Shown here piece after piece: positions 1-8,252 of a stretch of DNA of 64,000 bases. The notes below the pieces were generated by a model. That model had not been told where the DNA came from. It made no database searches and was given only the letters and a program-made list of their open reading frames with translations. Each line of letters starts with the position of its first letter. Positions within the stretch are counted from its first letter, which is position 1. The DNA comes from Neorhizobium galegae bv. orientalis str. HAMBI 540 (lineage in GTDB: Bacteria; Pseudomonadota; Alphaproteobacteria; Rhizobiales; Rhizobiaceae): contig NZ_HG938353.1 of NCBI RefSeq assembly GCF_000731315.1, positions 744,001-808,000 of the forward strand, read 5' to 3'. Position numbers and translations under genes: made by a program.

Positions 1-905
1 CCGGCCTGAAGGATGTTTTCTGGCGCGTTTATGCCGGCGTCACCCAGGATCGCATCACGCTGATCGCCGCCGGCGTCACCTATTATCTGCTTCTGGCGCT
101 GTTTCCGGCGGCAAGCGCGCTCGTATCCCTTTACGGTTTCGTCGCGGATCCCTCGGCGATCGTCGACCGAATCGCGTTCCTGAGTTCGGTCATGCCGGCG
201 GATGGCCTGAACATCTTTCTCGATCAGCTGCGGGCGCTCACCTCCGAGCGCAACACGACACTGTCGATCGCCCTGATCGGCGGGCTGGCGCTGGCGCTGT
301 GGAGCGCCAACAATGGCATGAAGGCGCTGTTCGAGGCGATGAACGTCGCCTATGCGGAAGAGGAAAAGCGCAGCATCGTCCGCCTCAACGTGATTTCGTT
401 GCTGTTCACGCTCGGCGCGCTTTTGCTGGCGATCGTCATCCTGTTTGCCATGGGCATCGTGCCGGCGGTGCTGCGTTATCTCTGGCTCGACCGCTTCACG
501 GAAATCATCATCCGCATCGCCCGCTGGCCGGTGATGATGCTGTTCGTCGCGGGCGGCATCATGATGCTCTACCGCTTCGGCCCGAGCCGCGAACCGGCAA
601 AACTCAAGTGGCTCACCTGGGGTGCGGCATTCTCGACCGTCGCATGGCTCGCCGCCTCGATTGCAGTTTCCTTCTATCTCGGGAATATTGCCGATTACAA
701 CGCCACCTACGGTACGCTCGGCGCGCTGATCGGTTTCATGGTCTGGACATGGATATCGGTCATCATCGTCATCGTCGGGGCCGAGATCAATGCCGAACTC
801 GAACACCAGACGGCCCGCGATTCGACCACCGGCACGCCGGTGCCCTTGGGCGCCCGCGGCGCCTACATGGCCGATACGGTGGGCGAGAGTTCCGGCGAAA
901 CATGA
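1..905 (+). CDS. YihY/BrkB family inner-membrane protein (5' truncated by window)
   Basis: The reading frame is open from base 3 and ends at the TGA at 903-905, so the start lies outside the window. The visible 300 residues carry the YihY/BrkB pattern: an early segment with D-R-I-T-L-I-A-A-G-V-T-Y-Y, then about five further hydrophobic helices, including one around LIGGLALALWSAN and one near the end (GALIGFMVWTWISVIIVIVGAEINAELE). The family is often mislabelled ribonuclease BN; it consists of integral membrane proteins of unclear transport role. The hydrophilic tail after the last helix is about 35 residues. An ATG at 192 would remove the first conserved membrane segment and is not the start. 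Confidence 0.85.
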   Translation, partial: GLKDVFWRVYAGVTQDRITLIAAGVTYYLLLALFPAASALVSLYGFVADPSAIVDRIAFLSSVMPADGLNIFLDQLRALTSERNTTLSIALIGGLALALWSANNGMKALFEAMNVAYAEEEKRSIVRLNVISLLFTLGALLLAIVILFAMGIVPAVLRYLWLDRFTEIIIRIARWPVMMLFVAGGIMMLYRFGPSREPAKLKWLTWGAAFSTVAWLAASIAVSFYLGNIADYNATYGTLGALIGFMVWTWISVIIVIVGAEINAELEHQTARDSTTGTPVPLGARGAYMADTVGESSGET

Positions 906-995
906 AGCCTGGAGATGCTTCACGCTCCCTGTTGGCTTCGGCAAAGACTGTGTGTATTACCTTGACGTGAACGTCAAAACCTTCAGGAGAGATTG

Positions 996-1385
996 ATGAA
1001 CGAACTGGTTTCCCGCGTCGCCGAAAATGTCGGCATTGCCCCTGACGTCGCCGAAAAGGCGATTGGCATGATGCTCGGTTTCCTGCAGCGCGAGGCCGAT
1101 GACGGCGCGGTTGCCAAGATGATCGAGGCGATCCCTGGCGCTTCCGAACTGGTCGCCAAGTTCAACGGCGAAGGTGCCGGCAGCGGCGGTCTGCTCGGCG
1201 GCCTGATGGCAAGCTTCGGCGGCGGCGTCATGGCACTCGGCCAGCAGCTGATGTCCCAGGGTCTCGGCATGGGCGAAATCACCGGCCTTGCCAAGGAAAC
1301 CATGGCGGTCGCCCGCGAACACGCCGGCGACGAGGTCGTCGACACGGTCATAGCTTCGGTTCCGGGCCTGTCGCAGTTCGTCTGA
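996..1385 (+). CDS. Small conserved protein resembling DUF2267/DUF2780
   Basis: This 129-residue acidic protein has no signal peptide. The N-terminal half is helical ([30 protein letters not shown]), the middle is a glycine-rich stretch ([18 protein letters not shown]), and the C-terminus is helical. Paired helices around a Gly-rich linker fit the DUF2267/DUF2780 group, whose role is not established. AGGAGA at 985-990 lies five bases before the ATG at 996, which is preferred to the TTG at 993. It is a single-gene unit closed by a strong terminator. Confidence 0.6.
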   Translation: MNELVSRVAENVGIAPDVAEKAIGMMLGFLQREADDGAVAKMIEAIPGASELVAKFNGEGAGSGGLLGGLMASFGGGVMALGQQLMSQGLGMGEITGLAKETMAVAREHAGDEVVDTVIASVPGLSQFV

Positions 1386-1406
1386 TCTGCCTCCTTCGAC
1401 ACTTTT

Positions 1407-1438
1407 AAGCCGTCGGCCGCAACGCCGGCGGCTTTTTT
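1407..1438 (+). terminator. Rho-independent terminator
   Basis: An 11-bp stem (AAGCCGTCGGC with GCCGGCGGCTT, one G-T pair) closes a 6-base loop and runs into six T residues. It lies 21 bases after the stop of the upstream small protein gene. Confidence 0.9.
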
Positions 1439-1560
1439 GTCGAATCCAAAGCAATGAGACCGGCGAGGCGCCAATCGGATACCGTCGGCACCCTTGCAGG
1501 CTTGTCCTCAGTTTCACACTTTCCATGTCAATGAGAGTAGCCCCAAGATGGGAGGTTGCC

Positions 1561-1845
1561 ATGTCCTATGATGACGAGGCCGCCATGGTGCGGATAACGG
1601 GAAGGGTGCAAGGCGTCGGTTTCCGTGCCTGGACCCGTGAGGAGGCGGAAGAGCTGGGTTTGACGGGCTGGGTCCGCAACGAGCCGGATGGTTCCGTCCT
1701 TGCTTTGCTCGCGGGATCGCCCGCCAGCATATCGCAAATGCTCGAGCGTTTCCGGCACGGTCCGCCCGGCGCGTCGGTCTCTGGCGCGGAGCGACAACCG
1801 GCGACGCTCGCGGGAAAGCCGGTCGGCTTCCGGATCACCAGATGA
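1561..1845 (+). CDS. acyP: Acylphosphatase
   Basis: A 94-residue protein of the usual acylphosphatase size, which hydrolyses carboxyl-phosphate bonds such as that of acetyl phosphate in the cytoplasm. The signature GRVQGVGFR is complete, with the phosphate-binding arginine at residue 22 and the catalytic asparagine at residue 40 ([11 protein letters not shown]), matching the Arg/Asn pair of the family. The ATG at 1561 follows GGAGG at 1551-1555; an in-frame ATG at 1525 would add a 12-residue tail without a ribosome site. It stands alone between the terminator and the corA leader. Confidence 0.93.
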   Translation: MSYDDEAAMVRITGRVQGVGFRAWTREEAEELGLTGWVRNEPDGSVLALLAGSPASISQMLERFRHGPPGASVSGAERQPATLAGKPVGFRITR

Positions 1846-2030
1846 CCCGGCCGATCGCCCGGTTTCCCGGTTCTCGGCGGCCGATCCCCCCAGTTATCCG
1901 GCCCGAAGTGACGGCAGTTGTTTCGGCGGCGGCTGCGACAGAAAAGCCATTGACTTTTCATCCTTTAAGGCACATTTCCGAAAGCGAAGTGACGTCCGAC
2001 CGGGCGCCACTCTTTCAAAGGACAATTGAG

Positions 2031-2090
2031 ATGAACCCCGACAGTCGAAGTTCGACGTCATCATACCGACCCGTTCCTCCGGGGCTCTAG
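2031..2090 (+). CDS. Putative 19-residue leader ORF upstream of corA
   Basis: ATG at 2031 is preceded by AAAGGA (2017-2022) at good spacing and encodes MNPDSRSSTSSYRPVPPGL before a TAG. The peptide is serine-rich and ends in a proline-dense tail. It lies 58 bases before the magnesium transporter gene, with hairpins in between. Proline-rich leader peptides such as MgtL of Salmonella control magnesium transporter genes by stalling or destabilising ribosomes at low magnesium; the analogy here is inference. Translation has not been shown. Confidence 0.45.
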   Translation: MNPDSRSSTSSYRPVPPGL

Positions 2091-2111
2091 TCCTTCTTGA
2101 TAAGGATGCGC

Positions 2112-2144
2112 GCTCCGAAGGGACCGATGGTCCGAAAAAGGAGC
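2112..2144 (+). promoter_or_regulatory. Nested hairpin that could hide the corA ribosome site
   Basis: GCTCC (2112-2116) can pair with GGAGC (2140-2144), which contains the AAGGAG ribosome site of corA. Inside it GGACC (2121-2125) pairs with GGTCC (2129-2133) around a 3-base loop. Formation of the outer pairing would block corA translation. A second short hairpin (TCCTT/AAGGA) lies just upstream, after the leader ORF. Seen in sequence only; no fold calculation was done. Confidence 0.4.
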
Positions 2145-2148
2145 CGTC

Positions 2149-3207
2149 ATGCTGCGCATCCATGCCTACGACCTTGATCGCCTTGTTTCCGTCGCCTCCG
2201 ATGTGCCGGCTGTTGCCGCAGCACCGGCGGCATCCGACGTGTCGGTACCCGTAACGTCCGACCTTGCAACGCCCGTCCCCGTAGAACCCCCCATCGTCTG
2301 GTACGACCTTGTCAGCCCCACATCCGAGGAAGAGCGCGCCGTCGGCGAGCGTCTCGGCATTACCGTGCCGACCATGGACGAGATGGAGGACATCGAGCTT
2401 TCCGCCCGCCTCTATCAGGAGGACGGCGCCGAGTTCATGACCATGACGGTGCTGACCAGGCCCGATGCCGGCACGCCGCGAAAGGTTCCCGTCACCTTCA
2501 TCGTCAAGGGCCAGGTCCTGGTCACTGTCCGTTATGCCGAGCCGCGCCCCTTCGACGCCTTCATGGCGCGCGCCCGCAAGCCGAACGGAACCGGCCTGCA
2601 TTGCAGCTACGGCGAACTGATCATGACGGGACTGATCGAGGCGATCATCGACCGCATGGCCGATACGCTGGAACGGCTCGGCACCGAGATCGACCAGATT
2701 TCCCAGGAGGTCTTCTCGACCAAGGCCGCCAAGGCCAACAAGAAGACGCGCGACCTGCAGGACCTCATCCGCGAGGTCGGCCAGAAGGGCGAGTTCATCA
2801 CGGTGGTGCGCGAAAGCCTCGTCAGCGTCAGCCGAGTCGTGGCTTATTATGCGGCGCTCGACGGTGTCGACCGCAAGCTGACCAAGGAACTGCGCCAGCG
2901 GCTGAAACTGCTGCAGCGGGACGCCACGTCGCTTGGCGATCACTCCGCCTTCCTGTCCGGCAAGATCAATTTCCTGCTGGATGCGACGCTCGGGCTGATC
3001 AATCTCGAACAGAACCAGATCATCAAGATCTTCTCGGTCGCCTCCGTCGTCTTCCTGCCGCCGACCTTGGTCGCCTCGATCTACGGCATGAACTTCGCCA
3101 ATCAGCCGGAACTGCAATGGACCTACGGCTACCATATGGCGATTGCCATGATGATCGTCTCGATGGCCCTGCCGTATCTGTATTTCAAGCGGAAAGGGTG
3201 GCTGTGA
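2149..3207 (+). CDS. corA: CorA family magnesium/divalent cation channel
   Basis: A 352-residue CorA protein, a homopentameric inner-membrane channel for Mg2+ (also Co2+/Ni2+). The signature Y-G-M-N-F sits at the end of TM1 (KIFSVASVVFLPPTLVASIYGMNFA), followed by a short periplasmic loop and TM2 (YHMAIAMMIVSMALPYLYF), then a basic C-terminus (KRKGWL). The large cytoplasmic funnel domain occupies residues 60-290. About 30 residues of low-complexity Ala/Val/Pro/Ser near residues 18-50 interrupt the N-terminus and look like an insertion relative to most CorA proteins. AAGGAG at 2138-2143 fixes the start. A possible leader ORF and hairpins precede it. Confidence 0.93.
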   Translation: MLRIHAYDLDRLVSVASDVPAVAAAPAASDVSVPVTSDLATPVPVEPPIVWYDLVSPTSEEERAVGERLGITVPTMDEMEDIELSARLYQEDGAEFMTMTVLTRPDAGTPRKVPVTFIVKGQVLVTVRYAEPRPFDAFMARARKPNGTGLHCSYGELIMTGLIEAIIDRMADTLERLGTEIDQISQEVFSTKAAKANKKTRDLQDLIREVGQKGEFITVVRESLVSVSRVVAYYAALDGVDRKLTKELRQRLKLLQRDATSLGDHSAFLSGKINFLLDATLGLINLEQNQIIKIFSVASVVFLPPTLVASIYGMNFANQPELQWTYGYHMAIAMMIVSMALPYLYFKRKGWL

Positions 3208-3273
3208 CCAGGGAAGGCCTCCGGATATTGCCGGGTGCTTCCATCGATCTTCTCGTCAAATGGAATTAGGCAA

Positions 3274-3303
3274 TAAAAATGCGCCGGGAATGACCCGGCG
3301 CAT
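3274..3303 (-). terminator. Rho-independent terminator for the aldo/keto reductase gene
   Basis: ATGCGCCGGG (3279-3288) and CCCGGCGCAT (3294-3303) form a perfect 10-bp stem with a 5-base loop. The T tract lies on the minus-strand side (AAAAAT at 3275-3280 on the plus strand), so it mainly serves the leftward gene ending at 3327. It may also end corA transcription from the other side. Confidence 0.85.
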
Positions 3304-3326
3304 AGTTGCATCAAGCGGCTGAACGC

Positions 3327-4154
3327 TCAGAGATCCCATTCCGGGGCCAGGTGCCCCGGGTTGACGATGCGGCCGGTCGGTCTGGCGAGCGCGTGGATCG
3401 CCTGCATTTCGTCTTCCGACAGGACGAAATCGAACACGTCGAAGTTTTCCGGCAGGCGGGAAACGGTCGCGGTCTTGGAAAGCGCGACGACGTCCTTCTG
3501 CTGGATCGCCCAGCGCAGCGTCACCTGCGCGGCCGTCTTGCCGTGCTTTGCGCCGATATCCTTCAGCACCGCGTCGCCCGGTACCGCGCCGTTCGCCATC
3601 AGGTAATAGGCGGTCAGCGACATGCCGTGCTCGGCGACTTCGGCCAGAACCTTCGTCTGGTCGAGATAGGGATGGTATTCCACCTGGTTGGTGGCAAGCG
3701 GTGCATCCGAAAGCTTCACCGCTTCGGCGATCAGCGCTACGGAAAAATTGGAGACGCCGATATTCTTCACCTTGCCGGCCTTTTTGAGCGCGTTCAACGC
3801 ACCCATGCGGTCGGCGAGCGGCATTTCGCTCTGCGGCCAGTGGAGGAGGAGCAGGTCGACATAGTCGGTCTTCAGCTTGGCCAGGCTCTCGTCGACCGAG
3901 GCGATGAAGGCGGAATGGCCGACGCGGTCGACCCAGACCTTGGTGGTGAGAAAGATGTCGGCGCGCGGGATGCCGGACTTGGAAAGCACGTCGCCGACGG
4001 CCGCCTCGTTCTTGTAGATCTGGGCGGTATCGACATGGCGGAAGCCGAGCTTCAACGCCTCCGGCAGCACGCGGGCGACGTCTTCGTCAGGCATGCGGAA
4101 GGTGCCGAAGCCGAGGGCGGGAATGTTGGCGCCATTGGCGCTGACTGTGAACAT
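3327..4154 (-). CDS. Aldo/keto reductase (2,5-diketogluconate reductase type)
   Basis: A 275-residue NADPH-dependent aldo/keto reductase with a TIM-barrel fold. It has the conserved GFGTFRM start, the catalytic Asp and Tyr in DTAQIYKNEAAVG, the catalytic Lys in TTKVWVD and the His in LLLHWP. IGVSNFS and the late cofactor segment (SKTATVSRLPENFDVFDF) are also present. Length and spacing fit the small bacterial group including 2,5-diketo-D-gluconate reductase; the substrate cannot be read. The start at 4154 follows TTCAGGAG on the minus strand at 6 bases; an upstream in-frame ATG at 4196 is less likely. It lies in a leftward cluster with a second reductase and an exporter. Confidence 0.88.
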   Translation of the reverse strand: MFTVSANGANIPALGFGTFRMPDEDVARVLPEALKLGFRHVDTAQIYKNEAAVGDVLSKSGIPRADIFLTTKVWVDRVGHSAFIASVDESLAKLKTDYVDLLLLHWPQSEMPLADRMGALNALKKAGKVKNIGVSNFSVALIAEAVKLSDAPLATNQVEYHPYLDQTKVLAEVAEHGMSLTAYYLMANGAVPGDAVLKDIGAKHGKTAAQVTLRWAIQQKDVVALSKTATVSRLPENFDVFDFVLSEDEMQAIHALARPTGRIVNPGHLAPEWDL

Positions 4155-4258
4155 ATTGAACTCCTGAAGGGAAAGCCCGGCAAACGGCCGGGCCAAATGA
4201 GGCCCGTATTACATGGACCGATTCTGTGACGGATCAACCAACCTGATTTCAGGAGGCG

Positions 4259-5296
4259 TCAGCCGGCGATGGGCGGGTTGAGGCGGGCAAAGCCTTCCTG
4301 GCGCCGATAGGGGAAATGCGGATAGGGCGCGGTGACTGAGCTTGCCGCGTCGAGCCTGCCGATCTGCTCCGGTGTCAACGACCAGCCGACGGCCCCGAGA
4401 TTCTGGCGAAGCTGCTCCTCGTTGCGGGCGCCGATGATGACGGAGGAGACTGTCGACCGGCCGGTGAGCCAGTTGATCGCCACCTGCGGCACCGTCTTGC
4501 CCGTCTCGTCCGCCACCACCTGCAGCGCATCGACCACACGGTAGAGCAGCTCGTCTTCGACAGGCGGGCCGAAATCCGCCGTCTCATGCAGGCGGCTGCC
4601 TTCCGGAAGCGGCTTGCCGCGGCTGATCTTGCCGGTGAGGCGTCCCCAGCCGAGCGGGCTCCAGACCAGCGCGCCGAGGCCCTGGTCCTTGCCCAAGGGC
4701 ATCAGGTCCCATTCGTAATCGCGGCCGACCAGCGAATAATAGACCTGGTTCGCCACATAGCGGGTCATCCCATGTTTTTCGGCGGCGGCCAGCGACTTCA
4801 TGATCTGCCAGCCGGAGAAGTTGGAAACGCCGATATACCGCAGCTTGCCGTCCTGCACGAGACCGTCGAGCGTCGAGACGACTTCCTCGACCGGCGTCGA
4901 GGCATCGAAGGCGTGCAGCTGGAAGATATCGATATGGTCGGTGCCGAGCCGCTTCAGCGCGGCCTCCACGGACGCGATCAGCCGCGAGCGGGAGGAGCCC
5001 CAGTCGTTCGGCCCGTCGCCGGTGGGCAGGCTGGCCTTGGTGGAGATCAGCACGTCGCCACGCCGGCCCTTGATCGCCTCGCCCAGCACTTCTTCCGAAG
5101 CGCCGGCCGAATAGACGTCGGCCGTGTCGAACAGGTTGACGCCGGCCTCCAGGCAGATGTCGACAAGGCGGCGGGCCTCTTCGACATCGGTCGTGCCCCA
5201 GTGGCTGAACAGCGGGCCGGAGCCGCCGAACGTGCCGGCTCCGAAGCTTAAGACCGGCACTCTGAGGCCGGATTGTCCGAGATTGCGGTATTCCAT
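4259..5296 (-). CDS. Aldo/keto reductase (YajO/Tas-like)
   Basis: A 345-residue member of the larger aldo/keto reductase group, different from its downstream neighbour. Conserved pieces are the start MEYRNLGQSGLRVPVLSFG, NLFDTADVYSAGASEEVLG with catalytic Asp and Tyr, STKASLPTGDG with the Lys, QLHAFD with the His, IGVSNFSGWQ, and the nucleotide-binding tail SSVIIGARNEEQLRQNL. AAGGATC precedes the ATG on the minus strand. It starts 24 bases after the MFS gene stop, so the two are probably co-transcribed. A role in reducing reactive or exported carbonyl compounds is inference. Confidence 0.9.
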   Translation of the reverse strand: MEYRNLGQSGLRVPVLSFGAGTFGGSGPLFSHWGTTDVEEARRLVDICLEAGVNLFDTADVYSAGASEEVLGEAIKGRRGDVLISTKASLPTGDGPNDWGSSRSRLIASVEAALKRLGTDHIDIFQLHAFDASTPVEEVVSTLDGLVQDGKLRYIGVSNFSGWQIMKSLAAAEKHGMTRYVANQVYYSLVGRDYEWDLMPLGKDQGLGALVWSPLGWGRLTGKISRGKPLPEGSRLHETADFGPPVEDELLYRVVDALQVVADETGKTVPQVAINWLTGRSTVSSVIIGARNEEQLRQNLGAVGWSLTPEQIGRLDAASSVTAPYPHFPYRRQEGFARLNPPIAG

Positions 5297-5320
5297 GGTC
5301 GTGATCCTTCGGTGTGTCGG

Positions 5321-6517
5321 TTATTCGGCCGGGCAGGAGAGGGCGGGTGCGCCGCTGATGGCGGTCTCGCGCTTGTCCAGCCGGATGGCGAAGAGAGCGA
5401 CGGCAAGCGCCGCGAGCGGTACCAGGCCGGCGATCAGGGTGACCGAGCCGAGACCCGGGCCATGGTCGATGACCACGCCGCCGAGCCACGCGCCGATGGC
5501 ATTGCCGAGGTTGAAGGCGGCGATGTTGAACGACGAGGCAAGCCCCTGGCCGGCACCCTCGGCCTTCTGCAGCACCCAGATCTGCAGCGGCGAGACGGTT
5601 GCGAACGCTGCGGCGCCGAACAGGCCGATGGCGATGACGGCAAGCACCGGCTGGTGGATCGCGGCGGTCAGCGCCAGCAGCACGACCGAGAGCGCGACGA
5701 GGCTGGCGACGATGGTCGGCACCAGATGACGGTCGGCAAGCCAGCCGCCGGCCAAATTGCCGACCACCAGGCCACCGCCGAAGACAAGCAGGATTGGCGA
5801 GACGGCGGCTTCCGAAAAGCCGGTGATCTGGGTGAGGATCGGGGCGATATAGGTGAAGCCCGCAAACACGCCGACCCAGCTCAGCACGGTGATCAAAAGC
5901 CCGAGCAGAACCGAACGGCGGCCGAGCACGGCAAGCGCGCCCTGCGAGCCTTCCTCCTGATTGTCGACGGCCTTGTCTTTCGGGACGAACAGCGCGATCA
6001 CGGCGAGCGCCACGAGACCGATCAGGGTGACGGCAAAGAAGGTCGAGCGCCAGCCATAGGCCTGGCCGAGCCAGGTGCCGAAGGGCACGCCGAGAATATT
6101 GGCGACGGTGAGGCCGGTGAACATGATGGCGATGGCCGAAGCCTTTTTGTTCGGGGCAACCAGGCTGGTGGCGACCACCGAGCCGACGCCGAAGAACGAG
6201 GCATGCGCGAAAGCGGTCAGCACCCGGGCGGCCATCAGCGTCCAATAGTCGGGCGCCAGCGCACAGGCGAGATTGCCGACGGTGAACACCACCATCAGGC
6301 TCATCAGCAGGGTCTTGCGCGACCATTTGCCGGTCAGCATGCCGAGGATGGGCGCACCGACGACGACGCCGATCGCGTAACCGGAGATCAACAGGCCGGC
6401 GGCCGAGATAGATACTCCGAGATCTTTGCTGACGTCGATCAGTAGGCCCATGATGACGAATTCGGTGACCCCGATGCCGAAGGCACCGGCCGTCAGCGCG
6501 TAGAGGGCGAGAGGCAT
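5321..6517 (-). CDS. MFS transporter, DHA1 (AraJ/YdhP-like) efflux family
   Basis: A 398-residue protein with 12 predicted membrane helices. The first helix is MPLALYALTAGAFGIGVTEF and the loop 2-3 motif appears as GMLTGKWSRKTLL. The GVTEFVIMGLL start and overall pattern match the AraJ/YdhP/PbuE branch of drug, sugar or purine efflux pumps. AAGGATCC precedes the ATG. It is the first gene of the leftward MFS-AKR-AKR cluster and faces the LysR gene across a 383-base gap; export of a compound handled by the reductase is inferred. Confidence 0.9.
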   Translation of the reverse strand: MPLALYALTAGAFGIGVTEFVIMGLLIDVSKDLGVSISAAGLLISGYAIGVVVGAPILGMLTGKWSRKTLLMSLMVVFTVGNLACALAPDYWTLMAARVLTAFAHASFFGVGSVVATSLVAPNKKASAIAIMFTGLTVANILGVPFGTWLGQAYGWRSTFFAVTLIGLVALAVIALFVPKDKAVDNQEEGSQGALAVLGRRSVLLGLLITVLSWVGVFAGFTYIAPILTQITGFSEAAVSPILLVFGGGLVVGNLAGGWLADRHLVPTIVASLVALSVVLLALTAAIHQPVLAVIAIGLFGAAAFATVSPLQIWVLQKAEGAGQGLASSFNIAAFNLGNAIGAWLGGVVIDHGPGLGSVTLIAGLVPLAALAVALFAIRLDKRETAISGAPALSCPAE

Positions 6518-6662
6518 TGGCTTGGATCCTTGTCCTTGGGAGGAAGGAATTGAGGTTGATGCACCGCAATATCGTCACCTCCGACTTGCGTGTGTAGCCG
6601 CATAAGCGGATAATCATTTGTGAATTGAAGTCACAAGCGATGGTTGACACTCGAGCAAGACC

Positions 6663-6855
6663 GCCCCCCTCTGGCCTGCCGGCCATCTCCCCCACGGGTG
6701 GGGAGATCGGCTGGGCGCCTGCTCACCGCTCTACATTCGACACCTCATCCGGCGCGCCGACCAACCACAGGACGACGGCTTGTTGGGAAGCGACGGTCGC
6801 GCCACTTGTGATCTCCCCACCCGTGGGGGAGATGGCCGGCAGGCCAGAGGGGGGC
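6663..6855. repeat. Long inverted repeat (RIME-like), 46-bp perfect arms
   Basis: Arms at 6663-6708 and 6810-6855 are exact reverse complements over 46 bases, separated by 101 bases. Each arm begins with CCCCCCTCTGGCCTGCCGG and contains its own hairpin (ATCTCCCCCACGGGTGGGGAGAT). The same arm type, with small differences, recurs at 51082-51236 and 52193-52376. Rhizobial intergenic mosaic elements are repeats of this palindromic style. It fills most of the gap between the MFS and LysR genes, which must also hold their promoters. Confidence 0.85.
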
Positions 6856-6900
6856 GCCGCGGCACAACCGAAATGATCGAAATCTGAAAGCGAGCCCCAA

Positions 6901-7794
6901 ATGGACAACCGCGCCGGTGAAATGGAAGTCTTTGCGCTCGCAGCCGAGCTCAAGAGCTTTTCAGCTGCGGGGCGAAAACTGAAGCTCTCCCCGTCCGCCG
7001 TCAGCAAACTCGTCACCCGCCTGGAGGATCGGCTCGGCACCCGCCTCGTGGTCCGGTCCACCCGCATGCTGCAGCTGACGCCGGAGGGGGAGACCTATCT
7101 GGCGCGGGCACAGCGCATCCTGGCCGAGATCGCCGATACGGAGGAAATGGTCTCCGGCGGCGGGCGGACGCTGCCGCGCGGGCCGCTGTCGATCAATGCT
7201 TCGGTCGGCTTCGGCGAGCGCTACATCTTGCCGCTGACCTGGGAGTTCCAGCAGCTTTTCCCCGACATTCAGCTCGATATCACCCTGACCGACGATATCG
7301 TCGATCTCATTCGTGAGCGCGTCGATATCGCCATCCGCCACGGGCCGATGCGCAATTCGTCGCTGATGGCGCGAAAGCTCGGCGAGAGCCGTCAGGTGGT
7401 GATCGCTTCGCCCGGCTATCTGGAGCGCCACGGCGTGCCGAAGACGCCGGCCGAGCTTATCCATCACAACTGCATCAATTTTAATTTCCGGCGGGCGGTG
7501 GAAGGCTGGCCTTTTCGTGATCCGAAAACCGGCAGCCGGGAGCTGTTGCCGGTTTCCGGAAACCTGAAGGCGAGCAGCGGCTCGATCATCCGGCAGTTCT
7601 GCCTGGATCACCTTGGCATCGGCCGGGTCGGGCGTTTCCATGTGGAACCGGATATCGAGGCCGGCCGGCTCGTGCCGGTTCTGGAGGATTTCAATCCGGA
7701 GGACCTCGAGGAAATCCATGCCGTTTATGCCGGCCACGAGCACCTCGCGCTGCGCATTCGCACCTACATCGACTTTATCGCGGCACGACTTTAA
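6901..7794 (+). CDS. LysR family transcriptional regulator
   Basis: A 297-residue regulator with an N-terminal winged helix (residues 1-60: FALAAELKSFSAAGRKLKLS, then SAVSKLVTRLEDRLG) and a PBP2-type effector domain from about residue 90. The effector domain has the usual DIVDLIRERVDIAIRHGPM and IASPGYLERHG segments typical of the CrgA/AaeR-like subgroup. It is divergent from the MFS-reductase cluster, so it is the obvious candidate regulator of those genes. No clear T-N11-A operator could be picked out because the gap is mostly repeat. Confidence 0.92.
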   Translation: MDNRAGEMEVFALAAELKSFSAAGRKLKLSPSAVSKLVTRLEDRLGTRLVVRSTRMLQLTPEGETYLARAQRILAEIADTEEMVSGGGRTLPRGPLSINASVGFGERYILPLTWEFQQLFPDIQLDITLTDDIVDLIRERVDIAIRHGPMRNSSLMARKLGESRQVVIASPGYLERHGVPKTPAELIHHNCINFNFRRAVEGWPFRDPKTGSRELLPVSGNLKASSGSIIRQFCLDHLGIGRVGRFHVEPDIEAGRLVPVLEDFNPEDLEEIHAVYAGHEHLALRIRTYIDFIAARL

Positions 7795-7904
7795 GAGACT
7801 GACCCGGTCACGTTGATCGGCAAACGTGTCTTTCAGGCCACAGTTTCGCCTTGTATTGGTCAATTTTGCCACCCACATCGGCTGGATTAGGAGAATCTAA
7901 TCCC

Positions 7905-8240
7905 ATGAATGACCAGCTGAATGAAATCATCGCCCGGGTACGGGCGGAGGTGGCTGCCGGTTCGGCCGATCGCTCGCATGTCGCCATGTCGACCGAAGAC
8001 CTGCGGTTGCTTGTTCAGAACTTTGAAATCCTCCGTTCCGAGAGGGAGGAACTGCGCCGCAGGGCGGAGCTGCATGCCGATGTCATCGAGGCGGTGACGG
8101 TTTTTATGGAAGCCTATCGCGACAAGTACAAGAACTACGGCAGCGGCGGCGTGCGCCCAAGTGCAGTCCTGCGCCACGAGGTGTGGCGAGTCTATGCTGC
8201 GATGCGCGGTCTGCCGATCGCCAATGACAGCATGTTCTGA
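7905..8240 (+). CDS. Conserved hypothetical protein with coiled-coil centre
   Basis: A 111-residue soluble protein of unknown function. Residues 45-75 are rich in Glu, Arg and Leu in heptad-like spacing (LRSEREELRRRAELHADVIE), suggesting a short coiled coil. The C-terminus contains RHEVWRVYAAMRGLP. AGGAGA at 7889-7894 precedes the ATG at 7905; an earlier in-frame start at 7851 lacks a ribosome site. It ends 12 bases before the convergent glutathione S-transferase gene. No family recognised. Confidence 0.7.
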   Translation: MNDQLNEIIARVRAEVAAGSADRSHVAMSTEDLRLLVQNFEILRSEREELRRRAELHADVIEAVTVFMEAYRDKYKNYGSGGVRPSAVLRHEVWRVYAAMRGLPIANDSMF

Positions 8241-8252
8241 AAATCCGACTCG

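Noticed and set aside
4584..6695. 703-codon minus-strand frame
   Set aside because: It overlaps the MFS and aldo/keto reductase genes in another frame and consists of low-complexity Arg/Ala-rich sequence.
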